Shown: positions 29,860-39,086, counted from the stretch's first letter. The stretch: 64,000 nucleotides of DNA from Sphingomonas sp. PL-96 (GCF_020707215.1 NZ_JAJFET010000007.1:124001-188000), one strand, 5' to 3'. Numbers and translations: made by a program. The notes: generated from the letters alone by a model not told the origin.

Positions 29860-30279
29860 GTGCGGCAGGCGATCGGCGAGCTGGAGGTGCCCACCCGAGG
29901 CCAGGGGCTGGTGGAGATGACGCGCGACGTGTGCGGCTGGGTGGCCGAACAGAGCATGGCGACCGGGCTGCTGACGCTGTTCTGCCGCCATACCTCCGCC
30001 TCGCTGCTGGTGCAGGAGAATGCCGCGCCGGAGGTGCGGGACGACCTGCTTGCCTATTTCAGCCGGATCGCGCCGGAGGACCGCCATGCCTATGCGCATG
30101 ATGACGAGGGGCCGGACGACATGCCCGCGCATCTGCGCGCGGCGCTGACCGGCGTGCAGCTGTCGATCCCGGTCGCGAATGGCCGGCCGGTGCTCGGCAC
30201 CTGGCAGGGGATCTATCTGTTCGAGCACCGCCGCGCAGCCCATCGGCGGCGGATCGCGCTGCACCTGCTGGGGGAGTGA
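29860..30279 (+). CDS. YjbQ/UPF0047 family protein
   Basis: A 139-residue member of the YjbQ family (sometimes labelled secondary thiamine-phosphate synthase). Typical segments are LLTLFCRHTSASLLVQENAA, APEVRDDLLAYFSRIAPE, DMPAHLRAALTGVQLSIPVA and GRPVLGTWQGIYLFEHR, with the conserved His and Asp residues. The GTG at 29860 follows AAAGGAGA by about eight bases and gives normal family length; in-frame upstream sequence is low-complexity. It converges with lysC across 13 bases. Confidence 0.9.
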   Translation: MRQAIGELEVPTRGQGLVEMTRDVCGWVAEQSMATGLLTLFCRHTSASLLVQENAAPEVRDDLLAYFSRIAPEDRHAYAHDDEGPDDMPAHLRAALTGVQLSIPVANGRPVLGTWQGIYLFEHRRAAHRRRIALHLLGE

Positions 30280-30292
30280 GCCCGCCGCCCGG

Positions 30293-31546
30293 TCAGGCGG
30301 CGGTTTCCTCCGCGTCCAGGCCATAGGCGGTGTGGAGCACGCGCACCGCCAGCTCGGTATAATCTTCCTCGATCAGCACGCTGACCTTGATCTCCGAGGT
30401 GGTGATCGCCTGCACGTTGATGCCGCGGTCGCCCAGCGTCTTGAACATGGTGGAGGCGACGCCCGCATGGCTGCGCATGCCGACGCCGACCACCGAAATC
30501 TTGGCGACGCGGGTGTCGTGGACCAGCCGCTGATAGCCGATCGTCGCCTTCTCCCGATCCAGCACGTCGAGCACCCGCGGCAGCTCGCTCTGGTTGATCG
30601 TGAAGGTGACGTCGGTCGAGCCGGTCGAATGCGCCACGTTCTGGACGATCATGTCGACGTTGATGCCGGTGTCGGCAAGCGGGCCAAAGATCGCCGCCAC
30701 CGCGCCCGGACGATCCGGCACCTCGGTCAGCGTGATCTTGGCCTCGTTCTTGTCGTGCGCGATACCGGTAATGAGCTGGCGTTCCATGTCGTCCACTTCC
30801 TCTTCGCCCACGATCATCGTGCCCGGCTCCGCCGCCGCATCCGCATCGGCGAAGGACGACAGCACCTGGACGCGGACCCCTTCCTTCATCGCAAGCCCGA
30901 CCGAGCGCGTCTGCAGCACCTTGGCACCGACGCTGGCGAGCTCCAGCATTTCCTCATAGGTCACGCGCTTGAGCTTGCGTGCCCGGGGCACGATGCGCGG
31001 ATCGGTCGTGTAGACGCCGTCGACGTCGGTGTAGATGTCGCAGCGGTCGGCCTGCATGGCGGCTGCGACCGCGACTGCCGAGGTGTCCGATCCGCCGCGG
31101 CCGAGCGTGGTCACGCGGCCGTCATCGGCCAGCCCCTGGAAGCCCGGGATCACCGCCACTTCGCCCCCCGCAGTGGCGGCGTTGAGCGCGGCCGTGTCGA
31201 TCTCGCCGATGCGGGCGGAGGCGTGCGCGTCCGAGGTGTGGATGGGCAGCTGCCAGCCGAGCCAGCTGCGCGCCGGCACGCCGATTGCCTGGAGTGCGAT
31301 GGCAAGCAGCCCGCTCGTCACCTGCTCGCCGGCGGCGACCACCACGTCATATTCGCGCGGATCATAGAGCGACGAGGCTTCGCGGCAGAAGCCGACCAGC
31401 CGGTCGGTTTCGCCCGCCATGGCGGAGACGACCACGGCGACCTGGTTGCCGGCTTCCCATTCGCGTTTCACGCGCTGGGCAACGCTGCGGATGCGCTCGA
31501 TCCCGGCCATGGAGGTGCCGCCGAACTTCATCACGATGCGTGCCAT
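30293..31546 (-). CDS. lysC: Aspartate kinase
   Basis: A 417-residue aspartokinase, first step from aspartate to lysine, methionine and threonine. The kinase half has MARIVMKFGGTSMAGIERIR, VVVSAMAGETDRLVGFCREA, TTLGRGGSDTSAVAVAAAMQ and DIYTDVDGVYTTDPRIVP. Two ACT domains follow (from about residue 265: ITGIAHDKNEAKITLTEVPD and KISVVGVGMRSHAGVASTMF), the usual site of feedback inhibition. Length fits the class with alpha and beta forms. It diverges from ubiG. Confidence 0.97.
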   Translation of the reverse strand: MARIVMKFGGTSMAGIERIRSVAQRVKREWEAGNQVAVVVSAMAGETDRLVGFCREASSLYDPREYDVVVAAGEQVTSGLLAIALQAIGVPARSWLGWQLPIHTSDAHASARIGEIDTAALNAATAGGEVAVIPGFQGLADDGRVTTLGRGGSDTSAVAVAAAMQADRCDIYTDVDGVYTTDPRIVPRARKLKRVTYEEMLELASVGAKVLQTRSVGLAMKEGVRVQVLSSFADADAAAEPGTMIVGEEEVDDMERQLITGIAHDKNEAKITLTEVPDRPGAVAAIFGPLADTGINVDMIVQNVAHSTGSTDVTFTINQSELPRVLDVLDREKATIGYQRLVHDTRVAKISVVGVGMRSHAGVASTMFKTLGDRGINVQAITTSEIKVSVLIEEDYTELAVRVLHTAYGLDAEETAA

Positions 31547-31601
31547 GTACCGAGCGCCTCACCCCCTTGGGAACATCGGGTTGGGCTGATAGGGAGGGGA
31601 C

Positions 31602-32357
31602 ATGGCATTGGCAAGTGAAGCGCCGCTGGCGCAGGCGGCGAACGGCAGCGTGGTGGCGGCGGAGGCTGCGCATTTCGGCAAGCTTGCGGCCGACTGGTGG
31701 AATCCGCATGGCTCCTCGGCAATGCTGCACCGGTTGAACCCGGCGCGGCTGGGGTTCCTGCGCCAGGCGATCGACGCGCACTGGAGCGGCGACGGACAGA
31801 GCTTCACGCCGCTGGCTGGCCGCACCGCGCTGGACGTCGGCTGTGGCGCCGGGCTGCTGGCGGAGCCGCTCGCGCGGCTGGGTGCGGCGGTGACGGGCGT
31901 CGATGCGGCGCCCGAGAATGTCGGTGCGGCGCGGGCGCATGCCGAAGCGCAGGGGCTGGCGATCGAATATGTCGCAGGCGGCGTGGAAGCGGTGGCGGGG
32001 CGGCAGTTCGACCTGGTCACCTCGCTGGAGGTGATCGAGCATGTCGCCGATCCGGCCGGCTTCGTCGCAGGGCTGGCCGGGGCGCTGGCGCCGGGCGGGC
32101 TGATGGTGGTGTCGACGCCCAACCGCACGCCCCTGTCGCGGCTGGCGATGATCACCCTGGCGGAAGGCGTGGGCGCGATCCCGCGGGGCACGCATGATTG
32201 GGACAAGTTCCTGACGCCCGACGAACTCACCGCCTTGCTTCGGGCTGAGGGGCTGACGGTTGGCGAGGTGCGGGGGCTGTCCTTCACGGCGTCGCGGGGG
32301 TTCAGCATCTCGGACGACACGCGGCTCGACTATCTCGTCACGGCCTGGCGGGGCTGA
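31602..32357 (+). CDS. ubiG: Ubiquinone biosynthesis O-methyltransferase UbiG
   Basis: A 251-residue SAM-dependent enzyme doing both O-methylations in ubiquinone synthesis. UbiG signatures are AAEAAHFGKLAADWWNPHGS, LHRLNPARLGFLRQAID, the SAM loop LDVGCGAGLLAEPLARLGA, EVIEHVADPAGFVAGLA and VVSTPNRTPLSRLAMITLAE, plus GTHDWDKFLTPDELTALLRA. The following DUF1810 gene begins four bases after its stop. It diverges from lysC over 55 bases. Confidence 0.96.
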   Translation: MALASEAPLAQAANGSVVAAEAAHFGKLAADWWNPHGSSAMLHRLNPARLGFLRQAIDAHWSGDGQSFTPLAGRTALDVGCGAGLLAEPLARLGAAVTGVDAAPENVGAARAHAEAQGLAIEYVAGGVEAVAGRQFDLVTSLEVIEHVADPAGFVAGLAGALAPGGLMVVSTPNRTPLSRLAMITLAEGVGAIPRGTHDWDKFLTPDELTALLRAEGLTVGEVRGLSFTASRGFSISDDTRLDYLVTAWRG

Positions 32358-32361
32358 GGCG

Positions 32362-32775
32362 GTGGCTGCGCTCGACCGCTTCGTGGAGGCGCAGGCGAGT
32401 GTCTGGCGCGATGCGCTCGCCGAGCTGAAGGCAGGGCGCAAGACCAGCCACTGGATGTGGTTCATCTTCCCGCAGATCGCCGGCCTCGGCCGTAGCGAGA
32501 CCGCGCGCTTCTTTGCGATCGCCGATGCCGAGGAGGCGCGGGCGTTTCTCGCGCATCCGGTGCTTGGAGAGCGGCTGCGCAAAGCGGCGGCGGCGCTGCT
32601 GGCGCATCGCGGGCGATCGGCGGAGGCGGTGCTGGGCGGGATCGACGCCGTGAAGCTGCGATCCTCGATGACGCTGTTCGAAGCGGTGGCGCCTGAGGAA
32701 CCGGTGTTCGGTGCGGTGCTGGACGCGTTTTTCGCCGGGCAGCGGGATCTGGAGACGCTGCGGCGACTGGGCTAG
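32362..32775 (+). CDS. DUF1810 family protein
   Basis: A 137-residue protein of the DUF1810 family, known for the motif HWMWFIFPQIAGLGRSETAR and the helical tail with VFGAVLDAFFAGQRDLETL. The function is unknown; a calpastatin-like name appears in annotations, but I would not use it. The GTG start at 32362 directly follows the ubiG stop, and the product matches family length from there, so it is probably in the ubiG transcript. Confidence 0.88.
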   Translation: MAALDRFVEAQASVWRDALAELKAGRKTSHWMWFIFPQIAGLGRSETARFFAIADAEEARAFLAHPVLGERLRKAAAALLAHRGRSAEAVLGGIDAVKLRSSMTLFEAVAPEEPVFGAVLDAFFAGQRDLETLRRLG

Positions 32776-32796
32776 GCGGAGCGATCTTCTGCCGAA

Positions 32797-32900
32797 CCGT
32801 TCGTGCTGAGGCGGGGCTGAGCCTGTCGAAGCCACGTATCGAGAGAGCCACCGCAATCCGCCTTTCGACACGCTCGATGCCTGCTCGGGACAAGCGGGGT
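32797..32900. repeat. Intergenic palindromic repeat, family C, copy 3
   Basis: It starts ACCGTTCGTGCTGAGGCGGG and passes CCTGTCGAAGCCACGTATCG. It ends with CGACACGCTCGATGCCTGCT and CGGGACAAGCGGGG. Arms are less exact than in the copies at 8.2 and 16.3 kb, so it is an older or decayed copy. It follows the DUF1810 gene. Confidence 0.7.
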
Positions 32901-33003
32901 GCGGGCAGAACCGGACAAGTGGAGCGCCGCCTGTGAGAGGCTCCGCCCGGCGGAACTTCGAGGCACGCAGGCTCTTGTTCCGGAACGATCGCCAGGAGCC
33001 CGC

Positions 33004-33303
33004 ATGACCGACAGCCCAGACGCCCATACCCAGGTCCGGTCGCTTGCCGGGCGCCGCGTGGCGATCACGGGCGGCACCACCGGCATCGGCCGCGCCATTG
33101 CGGCGCGGGTCGAGCCGGGCAAGACCGGCAGCGACATGCAGCTGCCCGACGTGCCGGTGGAGAAGCAGCGCGAGCAGATCGGCAAGGAGACCATGCTGCG
33201 CGCCGAGGACATCGCGGTAGGCGTTCACTATATGCTCACCCAGCCGCGCCGGACGGTGGTGCAACAGCTGGTGATCGTTCCGCGCGCGCAAGCCGCGGAA
33301 TGA
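33004..33303 (+). pseudogene. Short-chain dehydrogenase remnant with large in-frame internal deletion
   Basis: An intact 99-codon reading frame joins the two ends of a short-chain dehydrogenase. Residues 15-33 hold the NAD(P) start, AGRRVAITGGTTGIGRAIAA. The next residues, VEPGKTGSDMQ, belong to the segment after the catalytic Tyr-x3-Lys of a normal 250-residue enzyme, and the C-terminus (EDIAVGVHYMLTQPRRTVVQ) is also normal. About 150 residues with the Ser, Tyr and Lys of the active site are missing. AGGAG precedes ATG 33004, and its TGA overlaps the GH130-like start, so the frame and coupling remain. Not expected to be an active oxidoreductase. Confidence 0.85.
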
Positions 33304-34430
33304 GCTACGAGGTCGACCGGCTGGTCTTCACCCCCGACGACGTCGATCTGTCGCGCTCGCCACTGGCCGGGCAGCTCGATGCGGAGACGTACGTGCTGGG
33401 CGCGTTCAACCCCGGCCTCACCCGGCTGGCGAACGGCAACCTGCTGATGATGGTCCGGGTGGCGGAGGCGCTGCGCAAGCCGATCCACGGCGCCAAGGTG
33501 CATGCAATCCGCTGGGAGGGCGAGGAGGGAAGCGCCGGGCGCTATGTGCTCGATGCCTGGCCCCTGGAGCATGCCGACACGTCCGATCCGCGCAAGTTCC
33601 TGCTGACCGGCGGTACCTGGCGGGTGATGGCGCTGACTTCCCTGTCGTGGCTGCTGCCGGTCGAGCTGTCGCCGGACGGGCTGGCGGTGGTTGCGGTACA
33701 CTATGATCGCGCAGTGGCGCCGCAGGGCAGCTGGCAATGCTATGGCGTGGAGGATGCGCGGATCAGCCGCATCGACGACCGCTACTGGATGACCACCTGT
33801 TCGGTCAGTCCCGAGCGGCACTCGACGACGCTCTACAGCTCCGACAACGGGCTCGACTGGCGGTTCGAGGACATGGTGCTCGACCACCAGAACAAGGACA
33901 TGCTGATCTTCGAGGGGAAGGTGGGCGGGCAGTTCTGGGCGCAGACCCGGCCGCTCGGCGACCTGTATTTCGCCTATCCGCCGGACAGCGAATGGCGTGC
34001 CGGGCCGTCGATCAACCTGGCGACGTCCCCGGACCTGCTCCATTGGAAGCCGTGCCGTCAGCCCGGCATCCGCCCGCATGCAGCGACCGTGGCGACCGCG
34101 CGCATGGGCGGCGGCACTCCGCCGATCCGCACCAAACGCGGCTGGCTGAGCCTGTGGCATGGCGTCGAGCCGCATGAAGTCGTCGGCATCTATCGCACCT
34201 ATTGGACGATCCTGGATGCGGAGGAGCCGTGGCGGACGGTGGCGACCCAGCACCCGCCGCTGCTGGAGGCGAATCCGGAACTGACCCGGCCGTTCGAGGA
34301 CAAGATGTACGTCCGGGATGTGGTGTTCACCACCGGCATCGCCGAGCATGGCGACGTCTATGTAGTGGCGTCGGGCGAGGCGGACCTGGCGTGCCGGATC
34401 ACGCATATCCCGAAGACGGTGTTTGCGTGA
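33300..34430 (+). CDS. GH130-like beta-propeller glycoside phosphorylase/glycosidase (paralogue)
   Basis: A 376-residue paralogue of the 25565-26677 gene. Both begin with DDVDLSRSPL and share FNPGLTRLANGNLL, VEDARISRIDDRYWMTTC (EDA here, EDPR in the paralogue), NKDMLIFEG, INLATSPDLLHWKP, MGGGTPPIRTKRGWLSLWHG and VVFTTGIAEHGD. The Pro-to-Ala change beside the presumed acid Asp is unusual, though the Asp is kept. There is no signal peptide, so the substrate would be cytoplasmic. It is coupled to the deleted SDR. Confidence 0.85.
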   Translation: MSYEVDRLVFTPDDVDLSRSPLAGQLDAETYVLGAFNPGLTRLANGNLLMMVRVAEALRKPIHGAKVHAIRWEGEEGSAGRYVLDAWPLEHADTSDPRKFLLTGGTWRVMALTSLSWLLPVELSPDGLAVVAVHYDRAVAPQGSWQCYGVEDARISRIDDRYWMTTCSVSPERHSTTLYSSDNGLDWRFEDMVLDHQNKDMLIFEGKVGGQFWAQTRPLGDLYFAYPPDSEWRAGPSINLATSPDLLHWKPCRQPGIRPHAATVATARMGGGTPPIRTKRGWLSLWHGVEPHEVVGIYRTYWTILDAEEPWRTVATQHPPLLEANPELTRPFEDKMYVRDVVFTTGIAEHGDVYVVASGEADLACRITHIPKTVFA

Positions 34431-34445
34431 TTCCTCTTGCGCCAA

Positions 34446-34473
34446 CCGTGCTCCTGCCTGTGCAGGAGCGCGG
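34446..34473. repeat. Intergenic palindromic repeat, family A half-unit
   Basis: Only one arm remains: CCGTGCTCCTGCCTGTGCAG then GAGCGCGG, itself a hairpin. It is 15 bases after the GH130-like stop and could end that transcript. The other arm seen in full copies is missing. Confidence 0.7.
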
Positions 34474-34585
34474 AAGGGACGCGGCGGATGTCCGCTCCAT
34501 TTCGATCCACTCCGGCCCGCAAAAACTGCTTTAGTGACGTAGGACACCGCGCTAGCATCCGCATTCCTGGGGTGGGAGGAATGGG

Positions 34586-35485
34586 ATGCTGGAGCTTCGG
34601 AACGTCAGCCATGTCTATGGCAATGGCACGCGGGCGCTCGACGATGTGACGCTGTCGGTGCCGACGGGGATGTTCGGGCTGCTGGGTCCCAATGGCGCGG
34701 GCAAGTCGACGCTGATGCGCACGGTCGCCACGCTGCAGACGCCGACCAGCGGCAGCATCACCTTTGGCGACATCGACGTGATCGCCCAGCCGGAGCGGCT
34801 GCGCGAGACCCTGGGCTATCTGCCGCAGGACTTCGGCGTCTACCCGCGCGTTTCGGCCTATGACATGCTCGACCATATGGCGGTGCTGAAGGGCATCGCC
34901 TCGGCCGCGGATCGCAAGGCGACGGTCGAGACTCTGCTCAACCAGGTCAACCTGTGGAGCGTGCGCAAAAAGGCGATCGCCGGCTTTTCGGGCGGCATGC
35001 GCCAGCGCTTCGGCATCGCCCAGGCGCTGATCGGCAACCCGCGGCTCATCATCGTCGACGAGCCGACCGCCGGCCTGGACCCGGAGGAGCGCAACCGCTT
35101 CCTCAACCTGCTGGCCGAGATCGGCGAGAATGTCGTCGTGATCCTGTCCACCCACATCGTCGAGGACGTGGCCGATCTCTGCCCGCGCATGGCGGTGCTG
35201 GCCGGCGGCAAGATCCGGCTGGAGGGTGCGCCGCTGGCGCTGATCGAGCGGGCGCGCGGCACCGTCTGGGCCAAGGCGATCCGCCGCGACGAACTGGACG
35301 CGGTGCGCGAGCGCCACGAGCTCATCTCCACCCGCCTGTTTGCCGGGCGGACCATCGTCCACATCCTGTCCGAGGTCGATCCCGGCGACGGGTACGAGCC
35401 GGTGCGCGGCGGGCTGGAGGACGTGTATTTCGCGACCCTCGCGCGCACCCGCCGTCCCGTCGACACCGCTGCCATCGCAGCCTGA
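34586..35485 (+). CDS. ABC transporter ATP-binding protein (partner of the permease-peptidase)
   Basis: A 299-residue ABC ATPase of the ABC-2 (DrrA/CcmA) type. Visible parts are Walker A LLGPNGAGKSTLMRT, Q-loop YLPQDFG, signature SGGMRQRFGIAQAL, Walker B LIIVDEPTAGLDPEE and the switch His in STHIVEDV. The C-terminal 75 residues are extra. It would power the adjacent 12-helix permease, whose gene begins 17 bases later, and the pair likely forms one operon. The substrate is unknown. Confidence 0.94.
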   Translation: MLELRNVSHVYGNGTRALDDVTLSVPTGMFGLLGPNGAGKSTLMRTVATLQTPTSGSITFGDIDVIAQPERLRETLGYLPQDFGVYPRVSAYDMLDHMAVLKGIASAADRKATVETLLNQVNLWSVRKKAIAGFSGGMRQRFGIAQALIGNPRLIIVDEPTAGLDPEERNRFLNLLAEIGENVVVILSTHIVEDVADLCPRMAVLAGGKIRLEGAPLALIERARGTVWAKAIRRDELDAVRERHELISTRLFAGRTIVHILSEVDPGDGYEPVRGGLEDVYFATLARTRRPVDTAAIAA

Positions 35486-35501
35486 CGGGAGGTACCGAGC
35501 G

Positions 35502-38500
35502 ATGTTTCGCAAAATCGCGGGGTTCGAACTCCGCTACCAGTTCGGCAGCCCGGTGTTCTGGGTGGTCGCAGGCCTGTTCTTCCTGCTGACCTTCGGGTCG
35601 GTGGCGAGCGAGCACATCCAGATCGGCGCGGGCGGCAACGTCCACGCCAACAGCCCCTTTGCCATCGTCCAGGTCCACGCGATTTTCTCGCTGTTCTTCA
35701 TGTTCGTGACGACCGCGTTCGTGGCGAACGTGGTGGTGCGCGACGATGAATCGGGCTTCGGCCCGATGGTGCGCACGACGCGCGTCACCCGCTTCCAGTA
35801 TTTGATGGGGCGCTTCACCGGCGCGTTCCTGGCCGCGGCGGTGGCGTTTCTCGCCATTCCGCTTGCGATCTGGGTCGGCTCGCTGATGCCCTGGATCGAT
35901 CCGGAGCGGCTGGGGCCGACGATGCCTGCGGCCTTTGCCTGGGCCTATTTCGTGGTGGCGCTGCCCAACCTGCTGCTGACCGCCGCGATCTTCTTTGCGG
36001 TGGCGACGGTCACCCGGTCGATGATGGGCAGCTATGTCGGCGTGATCGTGTTCCTGGTGCTCTATGCGGTGATGAGCACCATGATCGGCCGCCAGCCCGA
36101 ATGGCGCCAGGTCGCGGGCTATGTCGAGCCGTTCGGCGTCGCCGCGATCAGCAATGCGACCCGCTATTTCACCGCGGCCGAGCGCAACGCGATCCTGCCG
36201 CCGCTCGACGGGGCGCTGCTCGCCAACCGGCTGATCTGGATCGGCGTCGCGCTTGCAGCCCTTGCCTTTGCCGTGTGGCGGTTCCGCTTTGCCGAGCGCG
36301 GCATTTCCAAGCGCCGCCTGCGCAAGCAGGCGCGGCGCGAGGCGAAGCTGGCGCAGACTGCACCGCGTTTGGTCGACCGGCTGCCTGCGCCGCATCCCGA
36401 AGCGGCGACCTGGTCGCGGCTCCTCACCCGCTGCCGGTTCGAAATGGCGCAGGTGTTCCGCAGCCCGGCGTTCCTGGTGCTGCTGGTCGTCGGCCTGTTC
36501 AACACGGTCGGCGCGCTGATCTTTGCCGGCGAAATCTATGGCACGCCGGCGCGGCCGCTCACCTTTGCGCTGATCGAGACGCTGACTGGCGGTTTCGGGC
36601 TGATCCCGATCATCATCGCCATCTATTATGCGGGCGAGCTGGTCTGGCGCGACCGCGACCGCAAGATCCACGAGATCATCGACGCGACGCCCCTGCCCAA
36701 CTGGGCCTATATGGTGCCCAAGGCGCTGGCGGTGACGGGGGTGCTGTTCACCACGCTGCTGGTGGCCGCCATCGCCGCGATCCTGGTGCAGCTGGCGCGC
36801 GGCGGGGGCGACGTGTCGCTGGGCGAATATTTCGCCTGGTACCTGCTGCCGCAGACGGTCGACATGGTGCTGCTGGCGATCCTGTCGGTGTTCGTCCAGG
36901 CGCTCAGCCCCAACAAATACGTCGGCTGGGCGATCATGGTCGTCTACATCGTCGCCACGCTGACGCTGAGCAATCTGGGGTTCGAACACCCGCTCTACCT
37001 GTACGGCGCGGGGCCGACGCCCAGGCTTTCGGACATGAACGGCGATCAGGTCGGCGGGGCTGCCGCCTGGTGGCTGCGGCTCTATTGGGGCGCAGCGGCG
37101 GTGATCCTGGCGACGCTGGCGCATCTGTTGTGGCGGCGCGGGACCGAGACCCGGCTGCTGCCGCGGCTGCGGCGCGTGCCCGCACGGGTGCGCGGGGTGC
37201 CGGGCGTGATCCTGGGCGTGGCGCTGCTGGTGTTCGTCGGCACCGGGGCGTTCGTCTTCTACAACACCAACATCCTCAACGAATACCGCACCCGCGACGC
37301 CAACGAGCAGCGGATGGCGGATTATGAGAAGAAGTATCTGCGCTACGAAAACGTCCTGCAGCCTTCGCTCACCGACGTACGGCTGGCGATCGACCTGCAT
37401 CCGTCCGAGCGGCGGATGACGGTCGACGGGCTCTACCGCTTCGTCAACGACAGCGGAAAGCCGATCGAGACGCTGCATGTGCGGCTGCCCGATGCCGATA
37501 CGAAGCTCACCTCGGTCACGGTTCCGGGTGCGCGTCTCGCCAGCAACGATGTCGAGTTCCAGTACCGGCTCTATCGCTTCGACCGCCCGCTGGCGCCCGG
37601 CGCCACCGGCACGCTGGAGTTCCGCACCGTGCGGTCGCAGCGGGGCTTCCGCGCAAATGGGGACGACACGCGGCTGGTCGCGAACGGCAGCTTTCTCAGC
37701 AACTTCGAATTCGCGCCGCAGCTGGGGATGAGCCGCGAGGGGCTGCTGACCGATCGCGTCACCCGTCGCCGCTACGGCCTGCCGTCCGAACTGCGCATGG
37801 CCAAGCTGGAGGACGTGTCCGCGCGCCAGCGCAACTATCTGGCAAACGCCGACTGGGTGAATTCGGACATCACCGTCACCACCGACGCACCCCAGGTGCC
37901 GATCGCGCCGGGGCGTCGCGTGTCCGACACCACCAGCAATGGCCGGCGCACCGCGCATTTCGTCTCGACCGCGCCGATCCTGGCCTTTTTCTCGGTCCAG
38001 TCGGCCGATTATGCGGTGCGGCGCGACCAGTTCGGGCCAGTGCAGCTGGAGGTTTACTACCAGCCCAACCACGGCTTCAACGTCGACCGGATGCTCGCCG
38101 CGATGAAGCGGTCGCTCGGCTATTATGACCAGGCGTTCGGACCCTATCAGTTCACCTATGCGCGCATCATCGAGTTCCCGGGCTATGACGCATTCGCCCA
38201 GGCATTTGCGGGCACGGTGCCCTATTCGGAGAAGATCGGCTTCATCGCCGACACCCGCGATCCCGACGAGATCGACTATGTCACCTATGTCACCGCGCAC
38301 GAACTGGGGCACCAATATTGGGCGCACCAGCTGATCAGCGCGGACCAGCAGGGCGGCACCATGCTGGTCGAGACCATGGCGCAATATTCCGCGCTGATGG
38401 TGATGAAGCACCTGTACGGCGAGGATAAGATCCGCCGCTTCCTGAAGTACGAGCTCGACAATTACCTGGGTTCGCGCGGCGGCGAGGCGATCGAGGAGCT

Positions 38501-39086
38501 GCCGCTCGACCGGGTCGAGAACCAGCCCTACATCCACTACCGCAAGGGCGCGGTGGCGCTCTACCTGCTGCAGGACCGGCTGGGCGAGGATCGCGTGAAT
38601 GCGATGCTGCGCGGGCTGCTCGACCGGCACCGGTTCAAGGGCGCGCCCTATGCCAATTCGCTGGAGCTGGTCGACGGCTTCCGCGGGCTGGCACGCAACC
38701 CCGGCGAGCGCCAGCTGGTCGACGACCTGCTCGATCGCATCACCCTCTACGACCTGAAGCTCAAGACGGCGCAGACCCGCAAGCTGTCCGACGGCCGCTA
38801 TGAGACGGTGCTGACGATCGAGGGCGGCAAGGCCTATGCCGACGGCCGCGGCAAGGAGACGCAGGCGGCACTGGACGACCAGATCGACGTGGGGCTGTTC
38901 ACCGCGCGGCCTGGGCTGGGATCGTTTAACCGCAGCGACGTGCTGATGCTGGAGCGGCGGCCGATCCGGAGCGGCGTGCAGCAGCTGCGGCTGGTGACGG
39001 CGAAGCGGCCGGCGTTTGCCGGAGTCGATCCGTACAACAAGTACATCGACCGCAACAGCGACGACAATGTCGCCGCGGTAGAGTAG
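35502..39086 (+). CDS. ABC-2 permease fused to M1-family metallopeptidase
   Basis: A 1194-residue protein joining transport and proteolysis. The first about 570 residues are two ABC-2-type permease halves (FWVVAGLFFLLTFGSVASEH, SPAFLVLLVVGLFNTVGALI, WAIMVVYIVATLTLSNLGF). A further helix (VILGVALLVFVGTGAFVFYN) leads to an M1 aminopeptidase-like domain. The zinc motif HELGH is at residues 933-937 and the third ligand Glu in MLVETMAQYSAL at 957, 19 residues after the second His (18 in classical M1 enzymes). The peptidase should face the periplasm. Known fusions of this type occur in other bacteria. ATG 35502 follows GACGGGAGG. Confidence 0.92.
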   Translation: MFRKIAGFELRYQFGSPVFWVVAGLFFLLTFGSVASEHIQIGAGGNVHANSPFAIVQVHAIFSLFFMFVTTAFVANVVVRDDESGFGPMVRTTRVTRFQYLMGRFTGAFLAAAVAFLAIPLAIWVGSLMPWIDPERLGPTMPAAFAWAYFVVALPNLLLTAAIFFAVATVTRSMMGSYVGVIVFLVLYAVMSTMIGRQPEWRQVAGYVEPFGVAAISNATRYFTAAERNAILPPLDGALLANRLIWIGVALAALAFAVWRFRFAERGISKRRLRKQARREAKLAQTAPRLVDRLPAPHPEAATWSRLLTRCRFEMAQVFRSPAFLVLLVVGLFNTVGALIFAGEIYGTPARPLTFALIETLTGGFGLIPIIIAIYYAGELVWRDRDRKIHEIIDATPLPNWAYMVPKALAVTGVLFTTLLVAAIAAILVQLARGGGDVSLGEYFAWYLLPQTVDMVLLAILSVFVQALSPNKYVGWAIMVVYIVATLTLSNLGFEHPLYLYGAGPTPRLSDMNGDQVGGAAAWWLRLYWGAAAVILATLAHLLWRRGTETRLLPRLRRVPARVRGVPGVILGVALLVFVGTGAFVFYNTNILNEYRTRDANEQRMADYEKKYLRYENVLQPSLTDVRLAIDLHPSERRMTVDGLYRFVNDSGKPIETLHVRLPDADTKLTSVTVPGARLASNDVEFQYRLYRFDRPLAPGATGTLEFRTVRSQRGFRANGDDTRLVANGSFLSNFEFAPQLGMSREGLLTDRVTRRRYGLPSELRMAKLEDVSARQRNYLANADWVNSDITVTTDAPQVPIAPGRRVSDTTSNGRRTAHFVSTAPILAFFSVQSADYAVRRDQFGPVQLEVYYQPNHGFNVDRMLAAMKRSLGYYDQAFGPYQFTYARIIEFPGYDAFAQAFAGTVPYSEKIGFIADTRDPDEIDYVTYVTAHELGHQYWAHQLISADQQGGTMLVETMAQYSALMVMKHLYGEDKIRRFLKYELDNYLGSRGGEAIEELPLDRVENQPYIHYRKGAVALYLLQDRLGEDRVNAMLRGLLDRHRFKGAPYANSLELVDGFRGLARNPGERQLVDDLLDRITLYDLKLKTAQTRKLSDGRYETVLTIEGGKAYADGRGKETQAALDDQIDVGLFTARPGLGSFNRSDVLMLERRPIRSGVQQLRLVTAKRPAFAGVDPYNKYIDRNSDDNVAAVE

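Noticed and set aside
33004-33303. Frameshifted SDR from a sequencing error
   Set aside because: Both ends stay in the same frame and the gap is far larger than a base error, so an in-frame deletion explains it better, although an assembly collapse cannot be excluded.
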